A stretch of 64,000 nt of DNA, from contig JAACJK010000110.1 of assembly GCA_013368325.1 (NCBI GenBank), positions 868,001 to 932,000 of the forward strand, read 5' to 3'. The notes under the pieces were generated by a model, which saw nothing but the letters and a program-made list of their open reading frames with translations, was not told the origin of the DNA and made no database searches. Below, in pieces: positions 11,128 through 21,052 of the stretch. Position 1 is the stretch's first letter; every line of letters starts with the position of its first letter. The position numbers and the translations under genes were made by a program. This stretch comes from Ephemerocybe angulata (Eukaryota > Basidiomycota > Agaricomycetes > Agaricales > Psathyrellaceae).

Positions 11128-12953
11128 ATGCTCGAATATCCGTCTCCCAGCCAGGGAGCCTCCCTAATCCTCGCCTTCCGACCACGAAAAATCCTCATCA
11201 TCGGTTCAGGACCCCTCGCAGCCGGAGGTCCATATTCTTGCTCAGGGTGGCCTCGAAGATGCGTGCGACGAGCTCAAATGGCGCGCATCGCAAGGCCAGA
11301 TAACGTTGTCCAACTGGACGGCGCTTATTCCATCCGCCTCCACCTCTGCTGCAGACCCGGACGAGATCGCAGGCCTCGAAAAGTTCCTCGACGACACCCC
11401 AGGTATCTCTCTTGCCTGTATCACCGACACCGCGGTGCGGCCCCACCGAAGAAGCAGAGAGTCCTGCGAGCGGGTTTATCGGACTCTCAAGGCCCGAAAT
11501 ATCCAAGTCAACTCGACTGACGTTCCCGAACTCTGCGACTTCACATTCACCTCGACACACAGGGTTGCGGATTCGGTGCTGCAGATAGGCGTGACCACGA
11601 ACGGGCAGGGGTGCCGGCTCTCCTCGAGGCTACGCAGGGACATCGTCTCGAAGCTCCCTCCCACCGCCGCCGCCGCGGTCCGCAACGTCGGGCAGCTACG
11701 CGCACTCGCGAAGCGCGAAGGCCTCAAGGCATGCGACGACTTGGACGAAGATGGGCACGACGAGATCGAAGAAGACTCCGCCGTCTCCACCCCCAACCGA
11801 CCGGTCCCCACACGCTCCTCCACCGAAACCGAAACCGAAAGCACACGACGGCGCATGAAATGGGTCGCCCAGGTCAGCGAGTACTGGCCGCTGTCCAAGC
11901 TCGCCTCTCTCGCCCCAGATGACATGACCGCCCTCCTCGAAGGCCGCGTGCCCGAAACGCCCCTCACCCAGTCCCTCATGTCGCTCGCCCTCACACCGAC
12001 TCCCACACACGACCTCCCGAACAGCAAGCGCGGGCGGATATTCCTCGTCGGGAGTGGACCGGGGCACCCGTCGCTCCTCACACAGGCGACGCACACCGTC
12101 CTCACGCGCCTCGCAGATCTCGTGCTCTCCGACAAACTCGTCCCCGACGCCGTCCTCGCGCTCATCCCCAAGTCCGTCGAGATCCGGATAGCGAAGAAAT
12201 TCCCGGGCAACGCAGAGGGCGCGCAGATGGAAATGATGGAGGCAGCCATCGAAGCCGCCAACCGTGGTCTCACCGTCGTCCGCGTACGTCCATTTCTCCG
12301 CGTACCAACCCTCAACTAATATCTATTCACAGCTCAAACAAGGTGATCCTGTGGTGTACGGCCGTGCCGGCGAAGAAGTGCTCTACTTCCGCGCCCACGG
12401 GCTCGAGCCCCTCGTCATCCCCGGCGTCTCCTCCGCGCTCGCCGCGCCCACCTTCGCCAACATCCCCGTCACGCAGCGCGGCGCCGCCGAGTCCTTCACC
12501 GTCTGCACGGGCGTCGGGCGGCGCGGCAAGGAGATCACGCTCCCCGCGTACGAGCGCGCGCGCACCCTCGTCATCCTCATGGGCGTTGCGCGGCTCGCGC
12601 AGGTCGTCGACGCGCTCGTGGCGGCGGATGCGGGCGCGCGGAGGCAGGGCACTGCGTACCCCGGCCACACGCCTGTGGCGATTATTGAGCGGGCGTCGAT
12701 GCCGGATCAGAGGGTGGTGACGTCGACGCTGAGGGATGTTGTGCAGGCGCTGGAGAGCAGTGGGGAGCAGAGGCCGCCGGGGATGATTGTCGTTGGGTGG
12801 TCGGTGTTGTGTTTGTATGGGAAGGGGGATACGGGGGTGTTGGAGGAGGGCGCGGAGAAGGGGGATGAGGGCAGGGTGGAGAGGTGGCTGGCGGGTGGCA
12901 GGTGGAGGGTCGAGGAGGGCGTCGATCCGAGTTGGGAGCTGTTAAATGTGTAG
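11128..12953 (+). pseudogene. Siroheme synthase copy B, frameshifted in the Rossmann domain
   Basis: The start, first strand and methyltransferase half match copy A. A 32-bp segment present in A directly after the codons for GSGPLAA is missing here (junction near 11222-11224), so the reading frame from the ATG at 11128 runs to a stop at about 11520. From about 11225 the ancestral frame resumes uninterrupted as far as the intron at 12284-12332 and then to the stop at 12951-12953. The linker lacks the internal duplication of copy A and reads RNVGQLRALAKREG, probably the ancestral form. The methyltransferase motifs are all present. A shortened product containing only that half is conceivable, but no good upstream ATG is visible in that frame. 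Confidence 0.7.
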
Positions 12954-13203
12954 TCTTTGGTACATAGAGGATGCTTCCAGAACGTGTACTAGTATGTTAA
13001 AATGTTTTTCGTTTCGATACGGTCACACTCCACCATTTCGATCACACCACGACGCGTGTCATGTAGCAGCGGAAGCGAGAAGCGCCAATGGGCGCCTAAA
13101 TTGCGCACCGCTCCTGGGAGGTCATCGATCATCGCTAAGCCTAGACTTACATATACGGGTAAATACGAAGTTAAGCCTACCAACAACATGGAAAGGCCAT
13201 AAG
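12954..13203. other. Convergent spacer between MET1 B and NLR B
   Basis: This short 3'-to-3' spacer is closely matched by 35641-35984 in unit E. It contains an inverted-repeat-like block with GAAGCGCC followed by GGGCGCCTAAATTG (near 13076-13103). Related sequence occurs at 20041, 27428 and 35850. I see no gene in it. Confidence 0.4.
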
Positions 13204-16200
13204 TTAAAATTGTATCAAAGCGTGAACACAAGCTTCGTGGCGATACCCTTCGCACCTCTTGAAGCCACCGAACAAATCATGGAACAAATCGTAGCAGTCG
13301 CTTCTACGAGCCAGGGAATTGATGAGACGAACGGTGTCTGGGTCGCGGAGGTCGATGTTCCAAACGAATGCGTCCTTGACTTCCGCCTGCCCAAAGTGCG
13401 ATTCGAGTTGTTCGATGGATGTGAGTGGGTTGTTTACGGCAGCAATGGTGGCTCGGCGGATGGCTGCAGGCGTCCGGCGAACGGGGTATCCCTTGCGGTT
13501 GTGGTCTCCTTCTTCCTCATCCCAAAAGATGCCCGATATAGTATGGTCCTCGAGTATGTATTCGCAATCACCCCGACGACGAAGGGCCGTTTCAAGCGCG
13601 CAACCATCCTCCCTATTATCACCAGCTTCTGAAAAGGCCTCCCGTACCAAATCCGTGTTCAGTAAGGATACCAGGGCCTCCGGGTTGATGTTTCGCTTTT
13701 GAGCAGCTGTGATGACGGCGTTGCGAATTGCGGGGGGTTCCCATAACGGGTGGTCGAGGAGGAACTTGAGCGCCTCAATGTTTTTTGAATACAGCGCGTA
13801 GTCCAGCGCCGACATACCATCCCGATCGCGGAGGTGGACATCGAGGGAGGGGAAGGAAGTGAGAATCTCGACTGACAATATATCAAAATTTGATTCAAAA
13901 AGTTCAGGATCCAGTCCGAAGCAGGCATACATGATTGCACACCGTCCGTCTCTATCTTGAGCATTGATGAATTCCGGGTTGTCGGCATTCTCAGAAACGA
14001 GGTACTTCACGGCTGCAGGGTAGTTGGCCAGAAGCATCAACGACGTCCGCTCATCCTCGTACCGACGGTGGCTATCTTTGAGGCATACATGGACCGTTGG
14101 GGATTGCTGAGTCCTGGATGTCCGCATTTCAAAAATAGGCAGAGACTCGTTCTCAGCCCACGGCACCACTCGGACTTGACTTGCATATTGCGACAGAATT
14201 CTGATAATTTTCTCGGCTTCGCCTGCCATTTCCCAGCCCCCGAGAAAACTTGAGTGAGCCACAATCCGCTCCAGGGCAATATTCCCTTCGTCATCTTCCT
14301 GGTGGAGGAAATGGCAACGGCCAGGGTGGTGTGAGAGGAACCATTTGACCAGTGTTTCCGAGAACGAGTCGCACGCGCACATGAAAGGTGTTTTACCCCG
14401 ACAGTCTCGAGTATCGATTTGGAGGTTTGGGATTGAAGAGATAAGAAACTGAGCCACACCATCCTCCTGGAAGGTACATGCTTCAGAGAAGGGCGTGTTC
14501 CCGTACGAATTTGGAAGGTGTACATCGACGCCGGGATGTGAAGTAAAAGGATGAAGGATTCTCCCGGGGAACTTGACGGAGGAGTTAGAGAGCCTGGAGC
14601 AGGCGTCAAAGAAAGCAGAGCGGCCTTGCTTGTCCTGTGCGTTAATATCCACGACTTCTCCCGGGAAAGCACGCCATGTGTCAGAGGGGGAAAGGTTCAA
14701 TAATTGCCATGTAACTTCAGGTTCCATGTATGAACTTATCGAGAAGCAATGGTGTAGTGGGGTGCGACTATATTCGTCCCTCACATGTACTCCGCTGTAG
14801 GATTTGAGAAGCGCACGCAGCGCAGCAATATGGCCATAGTGTGCTGCAAGATGGAAGGGAGTTGTGGTGCAGGGCGTCGGGGAGTATGGTAAGGTTCTTG
14901 AGGATATGAGATTGGCCAGGCCGTAGGTGGCAGCAAGGCTTAACCCCGGGGCTGAGACTTCGAAACCGGTGATATAACGAACGATTGCGTAGTTTGATAG
15001 GAAGGAGAGGATGAATGGGCTCAAACTCCGTCGGTCGTCGCAAATCTTGGCATGGGCTCCCCAGTTACGAAGTGCGTAATGCACGAGGGGCAAATTCTCA
15101 TTTCCCCTGCTGCCTTCCGCAGACTTGAGCGCAGCTATGATCATTGCCATGTTAGTCTCCACGCAGGCGACGCTAGTAACCGCAAGCAGGTCGTGGGGGT
15201 CTGGGAGATGAGAGAATGTGAGTCCCTTCATGAACTCTTGAGTAGAGTAATCTATTTCCCATATCAGGTGGTATCTCAGAATTGAAGTAGAAACAACGCA
15301 ACGTATAAACCGGATCACCTTTCTCTCGCCCTTCCAGTATGGCCTGTCTTCCACCGTCACCAATCCAGAGCAGATGGAGAGGATGACCGGTGTGGACACG
15401 GAGTTATCTTCAACAAACTCCTTCGCTTCGTACGAGAACGTAAGGGCATGTTGCAGATCTTCGGCGGAGAGTTCTCCACGAGCATGGAGAATCCAGAGAA
15501 ACGCTCGGTGCGCAATCGACACCTTCTCCTTTGATAATGAGCTGATCCTATGCATCGTGAGCTGGTACATGTCGTTAATGCCGGCAGGGAGGGTTTCAAG
15601 AGCCTCCAGGAGCGACACGATTGTCGCACACCTCTCGAGGACAAGTTCCATTTGCAACCTCGCCAAGAGGAACCTAAGTCGCGGAGTTGAGCGTCGCTAC
15701 ACGTTTGGCGATGACCGCGATGTTACTTACATCCCTTTCGACTTTTCTTTGATCAACGCAGTAAACCTCTCCTCGATATCGGGGCGTTCTGATAGGATGG
15801 AAGTTAGTGTAGTGCTCTCCTTTATCCTTTCTGCGACGTAGATTTCAATATCCGTTGTTTGGGCCTGCACAGGTATATGAAGCGCCCAAGGCGTATGGTG
15901 GTTCATAAAAAGCTCGAGGGGTCGACACGTGAAGAGGATATGGACGTTGAGTGGGATGAGGACACGAAGTAGACCATCTTTGGTCGCGTCATCCACCTCG
16001 TCGAGGCCGTCGATCACGATGAAGGTCTCTGAGAACAGGCCGAGGCTGCCTCTCAGAAGATTCACTGCTTCTGAACATGAGAGCTCGTCTCGATGCGTCT
16101 TGGCGCGTTTGTAGGCCGGGAGAAGGTGAGCGAGTGCGATGTTGTGACAGCTGACGAGTTGGGTTAGCAGCCCAGCAATGATTTGCAGCAAGGTCGGTTT

Positions 16201-16872
16201 CTCCGAGTATCGGAGAAAGGCGTATAAAATTGCAACATCAGTTCGCCCGGAGAATATCTCATCGAGGTACTCGATAGAGATGGAGCTGCGAAGGTGGTAA
16301 GATATCCAGGATAGCACAGGCGAATAGGATGCTGCGTACGCGAGGATTGTTTTGCCAGACCCAGCTGATTGAAGCCCGAGCTGATTGAGTTGGAATACAT
16401 CCAGAGTGTGAATGCACACTCACGAAGTCCGGTCGCCCAAACGACTGTACCCTTCTGCCTTACAAATTCTCCGAACTCGAATGTCGCAATAAACCAGTTC
16501 CCAGTATCATCCATCCGCGTCTCCAACGATACCCGATATATGGCTCGAAAGTTTGCACCCTTCAGCCACGCCGTGACCTCTTCAATGCTCGCTGTATGGG
16601 AGAAAGTGAGAAAGCAGAACAGGAGCTTGGCTAACACACCTACCCTCTGGACCTCTGATCGGGGCAGGATTCACGAAGATCATGTCCCTTCCAGCATTCT
16701 GAACTGTTATGTCGCGAGCAGTGACATGCGAGGCACCCGAGAAGAACTGAGGGCCATTCTGGTCTACATGCGTACGATCTGGGGATAGGCCGTGAGTTGA
16801 TTGTGTAGATAGCATGCTCAAGTGAGCAACCGAAACGTACTCACCGCGAGCAACTTGTAAAGCAGGATCCAT
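13204..16872 (-). CDS. NACHT-ankyrin NLR receptor, copy B
   Basis: The model is join(13204..15251, 15303..15673, 15731..16285, 16340..16364, 16424..16591, 16644..16778, 16845..16872) complement. It is 3330 nt with no internal stop and encodes 1109 aa. Residues 10-54 form a short motif with QFFSGAS and NAGRDMI, likely a signalling motif. Residues 55-110 are a linker domain. The NACHT P-loop GLPGSGKT is at 109-116, on a 25-nt microexon; Walker B FIVIDGLDE is near 207-215 and TCRPLE near 238. Then come a helical region ending in FIHYSTQEF and ankyrin repeats (for example TPFHLAAHYGHIAALRALL) to about residue 1000. Proteins of this type act in fungal non-self recognition and regulated cell death; the ligand is unknown. 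Splice phases match the paralogs exactly. The upstream element at 16981-17015 is shared. Confidence 0.85.
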
Positions 16873-16980
16873 GGTCGCTGGTGTGGAAGAGGGAGAAGGG
16901 GTCGAAGAACGGCCAGGAGTAGATACAGTCAGCGTGCAGTCCACACCTTTGCGGCGCTCACAGCCTCACAAGTCCATGGC

Positions 16981-17015
16981 TGCAGGTGACCACGGAAGCA
17001 GTAAAAATAAGCGCT
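16981..17015 (-). promoter_or_regulatory. NLR promoter element, copy B
   Basis: On the plus strand this reads GTGACCACGGAAGCAGTAAA followed by AATAAGCGCTGG, 109 bp upstream of the NLR B start. The same element precedes all five NLRs and the 199-aa gene at 103-129 bp from their ATGs, so it is a strong candidate for shared control. Confidence 0.55.
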
Positions 17016-17019
17016 GGGA

Positions 17020-17560
17020 GAGAATAGACCCAGTATCATTAAACCAACATTAAACCTTTCTACTTTCAGTGTCCAGGAATTGGGTTCGCCCAGGTTTGCC
17101 CAAGCCAAACTGAACTCGACTGGCTATGCAGGAGCGCTGACGACGGCATGCCACAAATATAATCTCTTACAATTTAAAAGATACGAGAGCGACAAGAGGG
17201 AGCTCAAGTTATCGATCGACATCGTCAACGCGAACTTCTGTCAGTTTGGTCGAGTCGCCTCGGCCCAAAAGCGGTGGCGCCGAAGCTACTTACAATTCCC
17301 AAGAGATGCATATCCCATATTCCAGTAGGAGCCAGAACCCTTTGAGGTAGATAAGCGCCTAATTTTCACCTTCCCCTCCGAGTCCAGAGCGCCGTTTTCT
17401 GGGCTTAATATCAGCTTTATGCACCCCCATTGACGCGAAGCTCACCTCTATACACAGTTATATCTGCCATGTAGCAATAGCCAGGCCCTCCCAGCGCCAA
17501 CCTCTTCCATACCCTGCCTAGCAGGCTAGCACATCCCGCACCGCACCTCCACCATCCAAG
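17020..17560. other. Long-type spacer between NLR B and X locus C
   Basis: This divergent spacer is related to 40040-40600 and 49880-50560 but absent from the corresponding places next to NLRs C, D and F. Shared landmarks include a block with GGAGCGCCGTTTTCTGGGC-like sequence and a CCATTGACG-CTCACCTCTA-like block. No gene is visible. Confidence 0.4.
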
Positions 17561-19105
17561 TCCCATTCTGCCTCCTTATCTTTCCTCCACAGTCATCGAC
17601 CTCCGTTCTCAGTGTTTCTCGGTTGCCGCCGACTCTGCGTGGATTCGTCCCCATTGTCGGTCCGAGAGGTGAGTCCGTTCCTTGTCGTGGTAGGCGTTCG
17701 CGTGCTAACGGCTGCGAAGAAACCCTCCAAGCCCTCTACCAACTTGAATGATTCTTGAAGGAGACTTCTACAAGAGCGCGTGGTCTCCCGCGTCCAGGCC
17801 ACGGGTGGATGAGCATCCTCGCTCGTTCGTCAAAGACCGGCCCATTATCCGTGGCTATGCGCCGCCGATGTCGTAGTCTGTACTCGAGGTATGCATGTGG
17901 ACAGTCATTGTCGATGTCGAGAGGCTCGCTGACGTCGCCTCCGTACGCATCGCCAGGAGTCTGAGTTGGCTTTCGTTTGTGCTAGTCGGTAACTGACCAA
18001 TTGCACACGTAGCGTTGACGGAGATGCAGGGGCCTTCCACCATCACCAGCAGAACAAGCCCAAGTCCAACTAGCTCACTGAGTGCCGCCTAGGTCGAGCG
18101 AGTGCGTGGCGAGGAGAACATTTCATGCTGGTGTTCCAGTCGTCGATTCAGGGTCCGCAAGATGAGTATGGGAGTCGATTAAGTCAGAGACGTGTCCTGA
18201 CGGTGTGGGCGAGCTCGTTGAGAATGTCGGCCGTGTCATGGATATGCAGTCTGCGAATCAAGGTCAGTCCATTTCTGGCCGTGCGATGGTAGGCGACTGA
18301 CTTTTGAACTATATTCCTGGACATCCTAGGAGAGCGCGACCGTCCACCACCGCCCCTTCCTCCGCCTCGGTCGTTGTCATCAAAGCTGAGCTCCTTCTCC
18401 AGGACGTATTATATCGAGGGAAGTGTGATGTGAGCCCGGGCGTTGGTTAAGAGTCGCGTGTTGATGGCATTGGCAGGTTCTCGAGAGCACGACAAACTCA
18501 GTACTCAGCAGGTCATGTAACCACCAAATGACGATGGTGGTTCGGATCGACGGGCTGTCAGTGAATACAGGTACCTTGCTCGTGCCGTGACAGACGACTG
18601 ACCATTGAGCTTCTGCCCGGGCCTTTCGAGTTGTCCGGGGATTGGGTAAAGGTGGACCTCGCATGTCGAGGAGTGAGGCACAAGTCCGTCTCAATGGTAG
18701 CCCCCCACCACCCATCGTCGCTGGGTGCTGCATGCCGACTCGCTGCATACTCGTGTCGTCGTTCGTCGTCGTTCCTAGACCTGCGCCCGAATGTTCGAAT
18801 TCTGCACTGTAGAACACCTTCAAGAAGTCTCTTAGGTGAGCATTGCACGTTTCCGAGGCCTTGGATTTGGCTGATGAGCATTCCGGAGAGCCGCGAGCTG
18901 GAGCGCAATCGCACTCGTTGTGAGCGTGCAGAACGTTGATTGCGGCTGGGGGCGAGGTTTGAGATGGCACCATAAAAAAAAATGTGGTAGGGGACTGGGA
19001 GTCAATCAAAGCTCCTAGCAGTGTTGTTTCGAGGCGCAGGCGAGCCGCGAGGCGACGAGGAAGGACGTGCGACTAGTGTTAGACGCCGGGGCACGTGAGT
19101 CAATC
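17560..19105 (+). other. X locus, copy C
   Basis: It opens with a pyrimidine-rich leader (CCATCCAAGTCCCA-like) shared with the other X copies. Introns are visible, for example the one starting GTGAGTCCGTTCC near 17668 and the one starting GTATGCATGTGG near 17889. Near 18965 a run of eight or more adenines interrupts it. Sequence is more diverged from A and B than those two are from each other. It stops at the MET1-type promoter block. Confidence 0.4.
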
Positions 19106-19121
19106 AGATAATTGAAGCGCC
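19092..19121 (+). promoter_or_regulatory. E-box CACGTG plus TAATTGAAGCGCC, unit C
   Basis: CACGTG at 19092-19097 is followed 11 bp later by TAATTGAAGCGCC at 19109-19121. The pair recurs in units D, E and G. CACGTG is the Cbf1 site in yeast sulfur-assimilation promoters, which fits a siroheme synthase promoter; the link here is inference. In unit C the block now lies upstream of an unrelated gene (19194-19729). Confidence 0.45.
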
Positions 19122-19193
19122 GACAGTGACTCGGAGCAGTGAGGCTGCTCAGCTCGATCCTTCGCGAAAGAAGGGGCTTGGGCCAAACAGCAA

Positions 19194-19729
19194 ATGTAAG
19201 TTCTTCGCAGCCCGAGTTACTATCCTTTTTGAACCCCTTTTATCTCTGCAGGGCATCTTCGACCACCACCGAAACCTTCGCCGTCGGCGGGTCTCTCTAC
19301 CTCGCTGGATTAGCCCAGGTGGATATGCCCCACATTGGCCTCATTCTCGCCATCGACGACAAGGTCGGCATGCTGGCACACGTCAAATACACTGACAACG
19401 CATGGGTGTATGAATATAGGAAGGAGCGCATTATGCCCTCTATGACGCTCACTTCGCTCCGCCTTGTCCACGACTCAAGCAAGCCGGGAGCAGCCACCAT
19501 AGTCTCGAAGGAGCTCGATGACTTCTGCAAGACCATTGAGGTGCCCTCGGCCTCAGCGACCGGGCAGTGCGGCGTGTGGATTGGCCAAGTCCTCCAGGGT
19601 CTAGTCGATAAGGGCGCCATCGCTGCCCCCGCATCCGGCGTCAAGGCCCTTCTTTCGGAGTTCGCCACTTGGGCCAAGGGGAACCGCAGCTTTGCCACCC
19701 GCTCCAAGTATCCCAACATCATGGTCTGA
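19194..19729 (+). CDS. 159-aa protein of unknown function with conserved His and Cys, start codon split by an intron
   Basis: The model is join(19194..19195, 19252..19729). The exon ends ...CAAAT at a GTAAGTTC donor and the next exon begins with G after a CTCTGCAG acceptor, so the ATG is assembled across the intron. The protein then reads MASSTTTETFAVGGS. It shows HIGLILAIDD (residues about 33-42), a second HVKY with a following W-x-Y-E pattern, and a late QCGVWIGQVL. This His/Cys layout resembles basidiomycete DUF6914-like or papain-fold proteins, but I could not confirm a family. It has no membrane segment or signal peptide. The gene replaces the 5' part of the MET1 copy in unit C. Codon use looks normal and the frame is clean. 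Confidence 0.6.
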
Positions 19730-19974
19730 GCACCCGATCAACCTCCGAGCGAGCTACAGCATGTCGCGTCTCTCTTCCATTCCCGTTTCATCCGATGTCA
19801 CCAACGGTATTCGTAGAGTGGCCTTACCGAAGTCGTCGTCGTTTCTCACTTTGTCAATAGAAACATCTCTTCCCGGTCTGTTCCCGTATTCCACTGAGGG
19901 CACCGTTCTTCGGAATTTAAGGCGAACATCTGACACATTTGTGAGAAGGAGAGGAGGAGCCCAAATGCGAGGAA

Positions 19975-20003
19975 GGGGGAGGGGGGGAGGGGGGAGTGGA
20001 GGG
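19975..20003 (+). other. G-rich tract with G-quadruplex potential
   Basis: Four guanine runs of three or more (5, 7, 6 and 3) are separated by loops of one or a few bases. It lies 245 bp downstream of the 159-aa gene, between it and the MET1 C remnant. The opposite strand would be the C-rich counterpart. Confidence 0.4.
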
Positions 20004-20199
20004 AGAGCTCGACGCCGTAGAGGTACGCGCGCGGAACACAGGTGCCTAAATTGTCCGCCCCTCGAATCAATTTCCGGCAAAGGGCCCATCAGAATCGGTT
20101 TCGTCGGCCTCTCCGCAACAAGCTGGGCCGTGGAGGCCCTAGGACCCTCCCTCCTCGACCCCGAAGTCCAAAAACACCCCCGGCGTCTCCTCGTCCCTC

Positions 20200-20408
20200 A
20201 CCCTGTGGCGATCATTGGACCGACGGTGATGTCTGATCAGAGGGCGGTGATTCAGACGTCGATGCTGAGGGGTATTGTGCAGGTGCTGGAGAGCCATGGG
20301 GAGCAGAGGCCTCCGGGGCTCATTGGGGTGGGGTGGACGGTGCCTGCTTGTATAGGAAGAAGAGGATATGGGGTCAGTGGAATGTGGGGAGGTGGTTTGC
20401 GGGTGGGA
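20200..20408 (+). pseudogene. MET1 C remnant: last part of the methyltransferase domain
   Basis: The segment matches the 3' portion of copies A and B (PVAIIERASMPDQRVV region, then LRDVVQALESSGEQRPPG). It reads PVAIIGPTVMSDQRAV followed by LRGIVQVLESHGEQRPPG. The Rossmann part and most of the methyltransferase are missing. Downstream sequence to about 20640 resembles the flank of MET1 F (43030-43210), showing that units C and F are related. Confidence 0.65.
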
Positions 20409-21052
20409 TTGCAGTCGGTAGGCCTATCACCGAAATATAGGACATATGAACTTGGTTTCATCTTCTTTGCATTATCCGATACTCAGATGTCTCACATGGC
20501 AAGCAAAGCAATTTTTTCTAATGGAGCTACAGAGTCTTTTGAGCTTACGAGTCTAGGTCCAACCCACTCATACTTCAGCGCATCTGGGAGTCCTTCCATT
20601 GGTTTCCTGGGCCTGAAGGCTACTGCTCTGGGCGACGGGAACTCGGCACGAATTGGGCACGAACCATTGTTTCTGGGAGAAATTCGGTTCCAAGCGCATC
20701 ATCGTGCTCAACGACGCCCTGGCACCCATCCCCGTCGAACCCCTGCTCCCCAACCTCCCTCACACCAGCATCTCTTCCCCTCATCGTCCCCACCAAATAC
20801 AGCCTCCTTTCTCTCCCTACCAGACCCCTTATCAACGCCCTTCGACCTCCTCTCGTGCTTCTATCATCGCAGTTCCAAACAGCATCCACAAAGAACGTCG
20901 GCGCCTGCGATGGAGTGGCCGGTGGGTGGAGGTGAAGAAAAGGCTCGGGCTCCCGCGTATACTTGGAAGAGGAAGAAGCTGGGAGGGGGGTTCACAGGAT
21001 TATCGGGATGGGGACGAGGAGGACGTCGACAAGGGGCAATTGATTGGCCGAG

